Shown here piece by piece: positions 1-6,849 of a stretch of DNA of 18,295 bases. The stretch is from assembly GCA_002343445.1 (NCBI GenBank), contig DDSP01000075.1:1-18295 (forward strand), in the 5' to 3' direction. How positions within the stretch are numbered: the first letter of the stretch is position 1; each line of letters begins with the position of its first letter. This DNA is from Chthonomonas sp. UBA2387 (lineage in GTDB: Bacteria > Armatimonadota > Fimbriimonadia > Fimbriimonadales > Fimbriimonadaceae). The notes beneath the pieces were generated by a model. The model saw only the letters and a program-made list of their open reading frames with translations, searched no databases and had not been told where the DNA came from. The translations under genes were made by a program, and so were the position numbers.

Positions 1-280
1 CGACGACGACCGTGCCGCCAAGTACCGACCCGCCGAGGAAGTCGAACGTGGCCGAAGCCGCGATCCCCTGGCGGTGTACAAGACGTGGCTCCAGGAGCAG
101 GGCCTGCTCTCCAAAGACGAGGCCGACCGTCATTCGCCCGAAGGACGCAGCGCTTCCGAAGTCACGGACGAGGACTTCCCCCACGAAGTGGTGCTCTACA
201 TGAAGGAAGGCATCGAGTACGCCATCCAAGCGCCGGCGCCGCCCGCCGAAGAAGGCGGCATGTGGGTGTTCAAGGAGTAG
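1..280 (+). CDS. pdhA: 2-oxoacid (pyruvate-type) dehydrogenase E1 alpha subunit, C-terminal fragment
   Basis: This is the 3' end of a gene that enters from the left edge in the frame starting at base 2; about 92 residues and the TAG stop are visible. The visible start reads DDDRAAKYRPAEEVERGRSR, then DPL. This matches the region near the C-terminus of thiamine-diphosphate E1 alpha subunits, where a KYR..EEV segment precedes an R-D-P motif. An acidic helical tail ends in AIQAPAPPAEEGGMWVFKE. With the beta subunit it forms the alpha2beta2 E1 that decarboxylates a 2-oxoacid and reductively acylates lipoyl-E2. The E1 beta gene starts 2 bp after this stop, and its AAGGAG ribosome site (272-277) lies inside this gene's last codons, so the two are co-translated. 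The ThDP-binding part is outside the window. The substrate (pyruvate, acetoin or branched-chain oxoacids) cannot be decided from this tail. Confidence 0.85.
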   Translation, partial: DDDRAAKYRPAEEVERGRSRDPLAVYKTWLQEQGLLSKDEADRHSPEGRSASEVTDEDFPHEVVLYMKEGIEYAIQAPAPPAEEGGMWVFKE

Positions 281-282
281 CC

Positions 283-1296
283 ATGGCGAGTTCCATCGAG
301 TACCAACAATTGGTCAAGAAGAACTACCTGACCGCCATCAAGGAAGCGCTCGATGGCGAAATGACGCGCAACCCCAACATGGTCTGCATCGGCGAGGACA
401 TCGGCATCCTCGGCGGAGCGTTCGGCGTCACCGATGGGCTGCTCGCCAAGCACGGCCGGCAACGCGTGATCGACGCGCCGATCAGCGAAGCCCTCATCGT
501 CGGCGCGGCGACGGGGATGGCCCTGAACGGCAAGACCGTCGTGGCCGAGATGCAGTTCATCGACTTCATCTCCTGCGGATTCGACCAGATCGTCAACATG
601 TTGGCGACTTATTGCTACCGCACGGGTGGCGAGGTCGGCATGAACGTCGTCATCCGGGGTCCCGCGGGCGCCTACGGCGGCGGCGCGCTCTACCACAGCC
701 AGATGAACGAGGCGTGGTTCTGCAACTCGCCCGGCATCAAGGTGATCTGTCCCTCGACCCCTTACGACGCGATGGGAATGACCCGGGCCGCGCTTCGCGA
801 CGGCAACCCGGTCCTGATCTACGAGATCAAGGAGCTTTACCGAAAGCGCGACATCGAAGAGGAACTGCCCACCGAGGACTACATCGTGCCGTTGGGCCAG
901 GCTGCGGTCCGGCGAGAAGGCACGGACCTGACCTTCGTCAGCTACGGTCAGAACGTGTATCACTGCTTGGAGGCGGCGGACAAACTCGCCGAGCAGGGCT
1001 ATCGCGCCGAAGTGATCGACATCCGATCGCTGGTGCCTCTCGATATGGACACCATCAAGACGTCGCTGGCCAAGACCAACCGATGCGTGGTGGTCAACGA
1101 AGCGCCCATGACGTGCGGCTTCGCGGGAGAACTCGTGGCGCGCATCGCCACCGAGGCGTTCGATCTTCTGGACGCGCCCCCGTTGCGCGTCACCCGGTTG
1201 GATACGCCCGTTCCATGGGCGAAGTCGCTGGAGACCTTCGTGCTGCCCAACACGCAAAAGGTGTTGGACGCGGCGCTCAAAGTGCTGAAGTACTGA
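283..1296 (+). CDS. pdhB: 2-oxoacid (pyruvate-type) dehydrogenase E1 beta subunit
   Basis: A complete 337-residue protein, the usual length for E1 beta of heterotetrameric 2-oxoacid dehydrogenases. With E1 alpha it builds the ThDP site that decarboxylates the oxoacid and passes the acyl group to E2. Visible family landmarks are GEDIG at 37-41, the PISE segment with its conserved Glu at 69, FIDFISCGFDQIVN at 92-105, the RGPAGAYGGGALYHSQ loop ending at 140, a SYGQN motif in the C-terminal half, and the late VTRLDTPVPWAKSLE segment. The ATG at 283 is chosen because it is 5 nt after an AGGAG ribosome site and 2 bp after the E1 alpha stop. An in-frame extension to 85 would only overlap E1 alpha. 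No E2 or E3 gene follows; the next gene converges. Pyruvate is the default substrate, but an acetoin or branched-chain enzyme is possible. Confidence 0.92.
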   Translation: MASSIEYQQLVKKNYLTAIKEALDGEMTRNPNMVCIGEDIGILGGAFGVTDGLLAKHGRQRVIDAPISEALIVGAATGMALNGKTVVAEMQFIDFISCGFDQIVNMLATYCYRTGGEVGMNVVIRGPAGAYGGGALYHSQMNEAWFCNSPGIKVICPSTPYDAMGMTRAALRDGNPVLIYEIKELYRKRDIEEELPTEDYIVPLGQAAVRREGTDLTFVSYGQNVYHCLEAADKLAEQGYRAEVIDIRSLVPLDMDTIKTSLAKTNRCVVVNEAPMTCGFAGELVARIATEAFDLLDAPPLRVTRLDTPVPWAKSLETFVLPNTQKVLDAALKVLKY

Positions 1297-1326
1297 GCAG
1301 TCGCGGCGGTGCATCACGAGCCCGGA

Positions 1327-1362
1327 CTCCCCTCGCCTTGGCCCGGCCATGGCGAAGGAGAG
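1327..1362. repeat. Imperfect intergenic palindrome between convergent genes
   Basis: The 155-bp gap between the convergent E1 beta gene and the membrane-protein gene holds an imperfect inverted repeat. The left arm CTCCCCTCGCCTTGGCC (1327-1343) pairs with GGCCATGGCGAAGGAGAG (1345-1362) with a few mismatches and one bulge. It is followed by GCTGGGGGTGAGG (1365-1377). This resembles dispersed palindromic intergenic repeats of many GC-rich bacteria. It could also act as a bidirectional terminator hairpin, but neither side has a T tract. Nothing else was recognised in 1297-1451. Confidence 0.5.
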
Positions 1363-1451
1363 GCGCTGGGGGTGAGGATCGGCCCGCGCGCCTCGAAATC
1401 GACGCCGCTAGATCATCGCGAGCAGCAGAGTCAGTACCCTTTGGCGAGTCG

Positions 1452-2009
1452 CTAGCCGGCAGATCCGAACTTCTTACCCGCCCACTCGGCCAAGACGGGC
1501 CCGAGCCAATCGCTCATCTCCCGCGTTTGCGCAGGGAGCAACCGGATGTCTCGATCTCCCTCGATGATCAAGCACCAGGATGGCGTCTTGACTTCAGGCT
1601 CGTCGCTTCGGAGCTGATGCACGCCTCGCACCGTGTTCCAAGGCACTCTCCGGGTCCAACGCCACCTTCCAAGAGAGTCCTCGATCACCAGGGCATCTCG
1701 TCCAAGAATCAGCGAAGTCGTGACGATGAACAGGCGCACCCAGACACCTGCCATGAGTAGGGCAGCTCCACCGAAAGCCAGAGCCATCCAAGGCCCCATC
1801 TCAGGCGACTCGAACTGCGCCGGGCTGGTCGTGTCGTGTGACGTCCTCGCAGCCATGACAGCCGCTGCACCAAATGCCACCGCAAGACCCGCAATAAGCC
1901 ATCTCCCCACGGTGAATCCCTTGAGGCCACAGACGATCACCCATCCCGCTTCGGTCTCCCTTACCACAAGGCCCTCGGGAGGGTCGGCGAGCAACGCGAG
2001 GTCAGGCAT
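1452..2009 (-). CDS. Hypothetical two-helix membrane protein with PH-like C-terminal domain
   Basis: A 185-residue protein of unknown function. A short cytoplasmic-looking N-terminus (1-33) leads to two hydrophobic segments, about 35-55 and 73-101, joined by a polar loop containing RTSHDTTSPAQFESPE. The C-terminal part has alternating hydrophobic strands and an Arg/Trp-rich stretch (GRWRWTRRVPWNTVRGV, about 114-130). This resembles the small PH-like domains that follow paired helices in bacterial membrane proteins; that comparison is by eye only. The ATG lies inside the end of the aldehyde dehydrogenase gene (8-bp overlap), which points to translational coupling. No biochemical link to the dehydrogenase is evident. 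Base composition looks slightly less GC-rich than its neighbours. The gene is probably real because of the consistent two-helix architecture and the tight overlap; its function is unknown. Confidence 0.65.
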   Translation of the reverse strand: MPDLALLADPPEGLVVRETEAGWVIVCGLKGFTVGRWLIAGLAVAFGAAAVMAARTSHDTTSPAQFESPEMGPWMALAFGGAALLMAGVWVRLFIVTTSLILGRDALVIEDSLGRWRWTRRVPWNTVRGVHQLRSDEPEVKTPSWCLIIEGDRDIRLLPAQTREMSDWLGPVLAEWAGKKFGSAG

Positions 2010-3441
2010 CCCACCTCGTCAGCAGCGCCTTCGGCTCGGTCATCTCGTCCATGGTGTACCGGACGCCTTCGCGCCCGAAGCCGCTCTGCTTCACGCCCCC
2101 GTAGGGCATCGCGTCGAAGCGCAAGGTCGGTGCGTCGTTGACGACCACGCCGCCCACCTCCAACCGGTCGAACGCGTCGCGGACCGTGTGCAGGTCCCGG
2201 GTGAATACACCCGCATGGATGCCATACACCGACGCATTGACTTTCGCCCAAGCTTCCTCGGCCGATTCGAAGGCCTCCAACGTGACCACCGGACCGAACA
2301 CCTCCCGGCAGCCCAAGCGCACCGACCCGGGCACGTCCTCCACCAGTGTCGGCGTGACCACAGGACCGACCCGATGCCCCCCGGCCAACACCCGCGCCCC
2401 GGCAACCTCCGCTTCGGCGAGCCATTCCATCACACGGTCGGCCTCGCTGGCGGAGATCATCGGACCGCACACCACCGACTCTTCGGCGGGGTCGCCGTAA
2501 GGGCACGCCTCGGTCGCCGCGATCAGGCGCTCGCGCGCCTCGGCATAGACCTCGCGCTGAACAAAGGTGCGCTGCACCGAGATGCAAACCTGCCCCGCGT
2601 AGCCGTACGCACCGTTGACCAGCTTCGGAATCGCGGCGTCGAGGTCGGCATCCGCGAACACGACGGCGGCGGAGTCGGCGCCTAACTCCAAGCTGACCCG
2701 TTTGCGCGGCAAAGCGTCTTTGAGTCCCCAGCCCACCTCGGGCGAGCCCGTGAAGCTCACCATAGCCACCTCGTCCATACCGGCCAACACCTGGGCCTCT
2801 GGACCCGAGACGTTCACGGCATTGACGACCCCCGGCGGGCAACCCGCCTCGTGGATGCACCGCGCCAAGGTCAGCGTTGACAACGCCGCGCGGCGCGAAG
2901 GCTTGACCACCACGGTGTTGCCGGCCGCCAAAGCGGGGGCGATCTTGTGCGCCGCTAGGTTGAACGGCCAATTGTAGGGCACGATGGCCAACACCACACC
3001 CAGCGGACGCTGCTCCACGGTCAGCGAGCACCCCAAGCCTCGGGGGTCCGTGTCCACGGGAACAGCCTCGAACCCGTACGTGGACACGGCGTCGGCGGCC
3101 AGGTCGAACGTAATTGCGAGCCGTTCGACCTCGGCTCGTGCCCAGCGGATCGGCTTGCCGATCTCGTCACGAAGCAGTTCGGCGTACTCCTCCGAACGTT
3201 CGCGCACCAGCCGAGCCACGTTGCGCAGCAGCCTCTGGCGCGTTTGGCGGGGGCTGGAACGCCACGTCTCGAACGCCTCGCGCGCCGCTTGCACCGCCAC
3301 CCGCCCATCCTGGAGCGAAGCCTCCGCGACGGTGCCGACAACCCGTCCGTCCCAGGGCGAAGCCACGACGTCCTTCGGTGTCGCCTGATCGCAGGGTCCA
3401 CCGAAGAAGTGTCCACCGATGAGCGTTTCGCCGTGCCTCAC
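2002..3441 (-). CDS. NAD(P)-dependent aldehyde dehydrogenase
   Basis: A 479-residue soluble enzyme of the aldehyde dehydrogenase superfamily, of normal length. It oxidises an aldehyde to the acid through a thiohemiacetal on the catalytic cysteine. Visible residues are the oxyanion Asn157 in PYNWPFNL, Lys180 in the VVKPS cofactor motif, the FTGSPEVG turn of the Rossmann fold at 230-237, general-base Glu252 in LELG, nucleophile Cys286 in GQVCISVQR, and the late EVFGPV motif at 380-385. The GQVCISVQR context is typical of a clade annotated as lactaldehyde, phosphonoacetaldehyde or non-phosphorylating glyceraldehyde-3-phosphate dehydrogenases. The substrate is not decidable here. The start is GTG at 3441, with a CACAAT -10-like element 6 nt upstream on its strand, so the message may be leaderless. 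The gene is divergent from an FHA gene across 36 bp and is followed by an overlapping membrane-protein gene. Confidence 0.93.
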   Translation of the reverse strand: MRHGETLIGGHFFGGPCDQATPKDVVASPWDGRVVGTVAEASLQDGRVAVQAAREAFETWRSSPRQTRQRLLRNVARLVRERSEEYAELLRDEIGKPIRWARAEVERLAITFDLAADAVSTYGFEAVPVDTDPRGLGCSLTVEQRPLGVVLAIVPYNWPFNLAAHKIAPALAAGNTVVVKPSRRAALSTLTLARCIHEAGCPPGVVNAVNVSGPEAQVLAGMDEVAMVSFTGSPEVGWGLKDALPRKRVSLELGADSAAVVFADADLDAAIPKLVNGAYGYAGQVCISVQRTFVQREVYAEARERLIAATEACPYGDPAEESVVCGPMISASEADRVMEWLAEAEVAGARVLAGGHRVGPVVTPTLVEDVPGSVRLGCREVFGPVVTLEAFESAEEAWAKVNASVYGIHAGVFTRDLHTVRDAFDRLEVGGVVVNDAPTLRFDAMPYGGVKQSGFGREGVRYTMDEMTEPKALLTRWDA

Positions 3442-3492
3442 GTCCCCATTGTGGCCCGGCAGGCGTCCTAACGTACAATGGTGCGCGTGAGG
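3436..3492. promoter_or_regulatory. Divergent promoter region with mirrored -10-like elements and near-leaderless GTG starts
   Basis: The two divergent genes are separated by 36 bp. On the plus strand TACAAT (3474-3479) is followed after 7 nt by GTGAGG (3487-3492). On the minus strand CACAAT (3453 down to 3448) is followed after 6 nt by GTGAGG (3441 down to 3436), the start of the aldehyde dehydrogenase. The two halves share ACAATGG and CGTGAGG, so the region is an imperfect inverted repeat of about 57 bp. A -10 element only 6-7 nt before a GTG predicts transcripts starting at or next to the start codon. No Shine-Dalgarno sequence precedes either start. No good -35 element was seen. Confidence 0.5.
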
Positions 3493-4728
3493 CCCAACGT
3501 GTTACGATGCTGCTTGGCCGTATGTGCCGTTTGGTCTGCCGTTTCGGGCATGGCTCAGTCGAAGCGCGTCGAGTTGCAATTCGGCAGCGACGGAACCCGG
3601 CACGTTTGGCTCGGCCCCGCAGCGTTGGCCGGACCGATGGACGAGCCGATCCAGTTCACCGGGGCGACCTACGAAGCCGAACTTGGGCTGGCCCAGCCAG
3701 AGGACCGCATCTACGTCTCCAATGGCGCGGGCAACCTGGCCATCCGCCAAGTCAAGGACCTCAAGCGCTCCTGGAAACTGACCGAAGCCGACTTTACGCA
3801 TCTGGAAAGGGTCCGGGTCAGCGTGAAGCGGGACGGCAAGCCCGTCGCCGCCGCCATCGTGGAGATCACGGCGGGGGAGCGCCGCGAGGTGGTTCTGCTC
3901 ACGCCGCAGGACGAAGGCGTCGTCGAGGCGTGGGCCATTCCGTTTGGCAAGGTCGGCGTGCAGGTCGCTTATGCGCCCAAAACACCCGGCGCGACCAAGA
4001 ACAAGAAGGCCCCCAAGCAGGAGTTCGAGCTGACCGCCAAGCGCGACGATCCCGTGCCGACCCTCGCCATCAGTATCGACGACAACGTCGAGACGCTGGG
4101 CGGCGCGACCAACGACGCCGCCGAGGCCGAAAGCGGGGCCGCGACTCCCCCAGCCCAAACCGAACCCTCCGGCAACGACTTCGGAGGCATCCTGAAAAAC
4201 TTGGCCGTCACCCTGATCACGCTCGGCGTCGCAGGTGGGATCGGCTACTTCATCTTCCAGTACGTGCGCCGCAACCCCGATCAGGTCAAGGATCAACTGG
4301 CCAAGGTCGGCGTGAGCATCCCCGAGCCGAACGCCCAACCTGCGGACGACCCTTCGGTGCCGGCGCCTTCGTTCTCCAAACCCGAAACACTCGCGCCGAT
4401 CGTGCTCGACCCGGCCCCAACCGTCGCGCCCGTCGCCGCACCTGGAGGGCCGCCGCGCCTGGTTCGGTCGGACGGCGTTGAATTCGCCCTGTCGCCCGAC
4501 GGCAACACGATCGGCCGTGACTTCGCATGCACCATCGCGTGGGCCGATCAGAGCAGCGTCTCGCGGCGGCACGCAGAAATCGCCCTAGAGAACGGCGCTT
4601 GGATCGTCAAAGACCTCGGCAGCACCAACGGGACGTTCGTCAACGGTGCTAAGGCCGCCGGGCCGACACGCCTCAACCCCGGAGACACGCTCATTCTAGG
4701 GCAAGTCACGGCGAGGTTCGAGGCCTAA
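3478..4728 (+). CDS. Single-pass membrane protein with exported N-terminal domain and cytoplasmic FHA domain
   Basis: A 416-residue protein with clear modular order. It has a signal peptide (about 1-26, ending near GMAQS), an exported beta-rich domain (about 30-190), a Pro/Thr/Ala-rich linker, one transmembrane helix (about 239-262, then the positive QYVRRN), a second Pro-rich linker (282-325) and an FHA phosphothreonine-binding domain (about 326-416). FHA hallmarks are Gly346-Arg347, SRRHAEI from 362 and DLGSTNGTFVNG ending at 390. The layout suggests a trans-envelope adaptor: the outer domain senses or binds something, and the inner FHA docks Thr-phosphorylated partners of a Ser/Thr kinase pathway. 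The ATG at 3478 overlaps a TACAAT element, so GTG at 3487 (MRPNVLRCC) is a strong alternative start. It is followed after 1 bp by the next membrane/FHA frame. No kinase or phosphatase gene is in the window. Confidence 0.85.
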   Translation: MVRVRPNVLRCCLAVCAVWSAVSGMAQSKRVELQFGSDGTRHVWLGPAALAGPMDEPIQFTGATYEAELGLAQPEDRIYVSNGAGNLAIRQVKDLKRSWKLTEADFTHLERVRVSVKRDGKPVAAAIVEITAGERREVVLLTPQDEGVVEAWAIPFGKVGVQVAYAPKTPGATKNKKAPKQEFELTAKRDDPVPTLAISIDDNVETLGGATNDAAEAESGAATPPAQTEPSGNDFGGILKNLAVTLITLGVAGGIGYFIFQYVRRNPDQVKDQLAKVGVSIPEPNAQPADDPSVPAPSFSKPETLAPIVLDPAPTVAPVAAPGGPPRLVRSDGVEFALSPDGNTIGRDFACTIAWADQSSVSRRHAEIALENGAWIVKDLGSTNGTFVNGAKAAGPTRLNPGDTLILGQVTARFEA

Positions 4729-4729
4729 C

Positions 4730-5182
4730 GTGGCCCTCGCTCTTTTCCTCATGTTCGCGGGTGGCATGGCGGGCCTGGCCGCTTGGGCGATCATGGAACC
4801 CTCCGCGCCACGCACGCTGGCCGACGTGCTGTGGGTCGAGTGGAGCGCACGGTTTGTGCCCGTGCTCGGCGGCCTGATCGGCGCGACCATCGGCGCGACG
4901 TACGGTCGGATGCAGGGCAGCCGCGCGCACCTGCTGCGGGGTCTTTTCGGAGGCTTGTTGTTGGGTGCGGTCGGGGGTAGCTTGGGCTACCAACTGGGCG
5001 GCCGCATGGCCTACGCGATCTTCGGCAACGTGCTTCAGGCAGGGGCGTTCACGCTACCCACCATTCTGGCCCGCATCATGGCGCTTGCCCCGTTGGGGGC
5101 GTTCATCGGTTTGGTCCTGGGCATCCCTTCGAAGTCGCCCCGTCGGGCCTATCAGGGGTTCATCGGAGGGCTGATCGGCTGA
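4730..5182 (+). CDS. Glycine-rich polytopic membrane protein, probably the 5' half of a split membrane-FHA gene
   Basis: A 150-residue frame starting with GTG one base after the FHA gene stop. It has several hydrophobic segments (about 2-22, 43-60, 68-90, 104-131, 139-150) rich in Gly-zipper patterns. The last one, QGFIGGLIG at 142-150, is cut off in mid-helix by TGA. The next frame is in the same register and continues the helix with ALGGAMFDIVSQLL. The cut helix aligns with an earlier one: RGLFGGLLLG followed by AVGG (70-83) against QGFIGGLIG, stop, ALGG. The stop falls where the first copy has Gly79. This suggests that 4730-6022 was, or still is, one protein of about 430 residues with TM helices followed by two FHA domains. 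Taken alone, its function is unknown beyond being membrane-embedded. Confidence 0.7.
   Translation: MALALFLMFAGGMAGLAAWAIMEPSAPRTLADVLWVEWSARFVPVLGGLIGATIGATYGRMQGSRAHLLRGLFGGLLLGAVGGSLGYQLGGRMAYAIFGNVLQAGAFTLPTILARIMALAPLGAFIGLVLGIPSKSPRRAYQGFIGGLIG
5180..5182 (+). other. In-frame TGA interrupting a membrane-FHA reading frame
   Basis: TGA at 5180-5182 separates two frames that share the same register: 4730 and 5198 are both position 2 modulo 3. The five codons between the TGA and the ATG at 5198 encode ALGGA, which continues a Gly-rich transmembrane helix. One base change (for example GGA to TGA) would explain it. TGA is a genuine stop in other genes here, such as E1 beta and argC, so a changed genetic code is unlikely. 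Alternatives are a sequencing error, a recent nonsense mutation, readthrough, or real reinitiation at 5198 from the GGAGG at 5189-5193. Confidence 0.7.
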
Positions 5183-5197
5183 GCCCTCGGAGGCGCG

Positions 5198-6022
5198 ATG
5201 TTCGACATCGTCAGCCAATTGCTCTCGGGGGTCATGGTGCCCTTGCGTCAACAACCCGGCGTGGGCGACGTCGAGATCGGCGCCCCCGGCCGCGCCATCT
5301 ATTCGCTCGTGACCGGTGCGGCGATCGGCCTTTGCGCCGCCGTGGTCGAACAGATGGGCCGCAAGGCATGGCTGCGCCTCCGGCTCGGCAAGAACGAAGG
5401 GAAGGACTGGGTCGTGGACACGGCGCATACCTACATCGGCTCCGCCGAGACCGCTCAAGTGCCGCTTTTTGGCGACCCGTCGGTGATCCCGTTCCATGCC
5501 TGCGTCATCAAGCGCGGATCGCGCTACTCGCTTGCGGACGGGGGGTCGCCCACCGGCACGGTCGTCAACGGGCAATCCATCGGCCATTCGGAGGTCCCGC
5601 TCAACCATGGCGATGTGGTTCAAATCGGGTCGTTCGTGATCGAGTTCTTGTTGCGCTCGGGGGGTGCCTCGCCCCAACGCGACGTCCAACGAGCCGCCCA
5701 GCCGGTTCCGATTCCTGTCCCGGCGCCGGCGGCGTCCCCCACTCCAGCCACGCTCGTCGCCTTGGACGGCGTGATGCAGGGCCGACGCTTCCCCTTGGCG
5801 ATCACGGGGTGCGAGTTGGGACGCGAAGGCGCACACGTTCAGATTCCCGACCCCAACGCGAGCCGTCGCCATGCCCGCATCGCCGGGGGGCCGGCGGGCT
5901 GGTTCGTCGAGGATTTGGGCAGCACCAACGGCACGTTCGTCAACGGAGCGCGCGTCGGAACCGCACCGATTCAGGTCGGCGATGTGGTCCGATTGGGCTC
6001 CACCAGCTTCCGAATCGAGTGA
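5198..6022 (+). CDS. Membrane-anchored protein with two FHA domains, probably the 3' half of a split gene
   Basis: A 274-residue frame. Residues 1-16 look like the remainder of a transmembrane helix begun upstream of the TGA at 5180. A further helix lies at about 32-51 (RAIYSLVTGAAIGLCAAVVEQ). FHA domain 1 (about 60-152) is divergent: it lacks the Gly-Arg and Ser-Arg-x-x-His core but keeps DPSVIPFHA, SPTGTVVNG and the GD.VQIG end. A Pro/Ala linker (about 160-183) leads to FHA domain 2 (184-274), which is canonical: GRE at 208-210, SRRHARI from 222 and DLGSTNGTFVNG ending at 250. A GGAGG 4 nt before the ATG could allow independent translation, but it also encodes Gly-Gly of the helix. FHA domain 2 should bind phosphothreonine peptides; domain 1 may be structural or bind a different ligand. 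The DNA coding GSTNGTFVNG (5918-5946) is almost identical to that in the upstream FHA gene (4618-4646). Confidence 0.8.
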   Translation: MFDIVSQLLSGVMVPLRQQPGVGDVEIGAPGRAIYSLVTGAAIGLCAAVVEQMGRKAWLRLRLGKNEGKDWVVDTAHTYIGSAETAQVPLFGDPSVIPFHACVIKRGSRYSLADGGSPTGTVVNGQSIGHSEVPLNHGDVVQIGSFVIEFLLRSGGASPQRDVQRAAQPVPIPVPAPAASPTPATLVALDGVMQGRRFPLAITGCELGREGAHVQIPDPNASRRHARIAGGPAGWFVEDLGSTNGTFVNGARVGTAPIQVGDVVRLGSTSFRIE

Positions 6023-6111
6023 TTCCTGGCAAAAGCTCCGGTATCAACCGGCAAATCTCCGGACTCCTGCCGATACGTTCCTATGGAACCTCCCTGTTTG
6101 GAGTCCCATCC
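6023..6111 (+). promoter_or_regulatory. Structured 89-nt leader with possible ribosome-site sequestration
   Basis: The gap before the lipoprotein gene is unusually rich in complementary segments. CCGGT (6038-6042) pairs with ACCGG (6047-6051). CGGCA (6049-6053) pairs with TGCCG (6068-6072). GTTCC-TAT-GGAAC forms a short hairpin (6077-6089). GGACTCC (6061-6067) is perfectly complementary to GGAGTCC (6100-6106), which contains the GGAG ribosome site 8 nt before the ATG at 6112. GGCAAA followed by CTCCGG occurs twice in tandem (6028-6041 and 6050-6062). No known riboswitch consensus was recognised. It may be a regulatory leader, or a terminator of the FHA operon plus a promoter. Confidence 0.4.
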
Positions 6112-6849
6112 ATGACAAAGTCACTTCAACTCCTGGTCGCCACCAGCCTCATTCTGGCCCTCGGCTGCGGCGGCAAGAACACCGTTTCCACCATCTCCGG
6201 TGCCACGATCCCCATCACCGGCGAGACCAACCAAGATTCGGGCACCTCCGAATCCACCGTCACAGGTCCAGGCGACGCCGACGTCAACGTCGGTGGAACC
6301 ACCGAAACCGGCAAAGTCCCCGAGGGAACGACCGTCACGCCCGGCGAGATCGTAGCCTTCTTTCCCGCGGGAAGCGGCTTCATCGGCGCGACCTTTGCCA
6401 CCGACACCGAGGTTCGCGTGAACGGCAGACGTTCCGGCGTGTTCCTCTCCAAGGTGGACGGCACGCTCCTGCAAAACCTCATCGTGCCCGTCGGCCCGTG
6501 CGTGTTCACCGTGAGCGGCGCGACGATCCAAGGCGGACCGCGCGGCGCGTCCCTTGGCCCGGTCGGTACGGTGGCGATTCGCGGACAGGTGTTCGCCGAT
6601 GGTTCGTCGAGCATTCCGCTCAAGATCACCGGCGTGGTTCCCGGAAACGGCGAGACCACGCTCGGCGCGACGATCACCCTCACCATGCACCCCTCGGCAA
6701 ACGGAAAGACGGTGGAGTTGCGCGTCGTTCACGCCAACGGCATCGTCCAGAAGGTAGCGACGGTGGCGGGCGGTACGGCCGTCATCAGCGAAATCAACTC
6801 GGAAGGGTTCATCGAAGACGCCTCGACTCTGGAGCTGACGGTGCGATGA
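6112..6849 (+). CDS. Hypothetical lipoprotein
   Basis: A 245-residue predicted lipoprotein. MTKSLQLLVATSLILALGC is a type II signal peptide with the lipid-attachment Cys at residue 19 (ALGC lipobox). A Ser/Thr/Gly-rich linker (about 20-75) follows, then a beta-rich, low-cysteine body with no motif I recognise. The C-terminal 90 residues alternate hydrophobic and polar positions (TTLGATITLTMHPSANGK, then VELRVVHANGIVQKV), suggesting an immunoglobulin-like sandwich. The ATG at 6112 is preceded by GGAG with 8-nt spacing. Its stop overlaps the ATG of the next gene by 4 bp (ATGA), and that gene encodes an outer-membrane-barrel-like protein, so the two probably act together at the outer membrane. 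Function unknown. Confidence 0.8.
   Translation: MTKSLQLLVATSLILALGCGGKNTVSTISGATIPITGETNQDSGTSESTVTGPGDADVNVGGTTETGKVPEGTTVTPGEIVAFFPAGSGFIGATFATDTEVRVNGRRSGVFLSKVDGTLLQNLIVPVGPCVFTVSGATIQGGPRGASLGPVGTVAIRGQVFADGSSSIPLKITGVVPGNGETTLGATITLTMHPSANGKTVELRVVHANGIVQKVATVAGGTAVISEINSEGFIEDASTLELTVR

Noticed and set aside
196..1350. Long antisense open frame opposite the E1 beta gene (384 codons)
   Set aside because: It is the mirror of a highly conserved E1 beta gene, is rich in Arg/His/Asp as GC-rich shadow frames are, and shows no domain or ribosome site.
5180..5182. Selenocysteine or a recoded genetic code reading TGA as an amino acid
   Set aside because: TGA ends many genes here in the expected place, the position is in a Gly-rich membrane helix rather than a redox site, and no SECIS-like hairpin was evident.
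4618..5946. Recent gene duplication inferred from nearly identical 29-bp segments in the two FHA genes (4618-4646 and 5918-5946)
   Set aside because: The segments encode the invariant GSTNGTFVNG core, and the surrounding sequences diverge strongly, so conserved residues plus shared codon preference explain them.
6023..6111. Cyclic-di-GMP (GEMM) riboswitch in the lipoprotein leader
   Set aside because: GGCAAA and CTCCGG pieces are reminiscent of it, but the order of the conserved core and the tetraloop/receptor layout do not match, so only an unassigned structured leader is reported.
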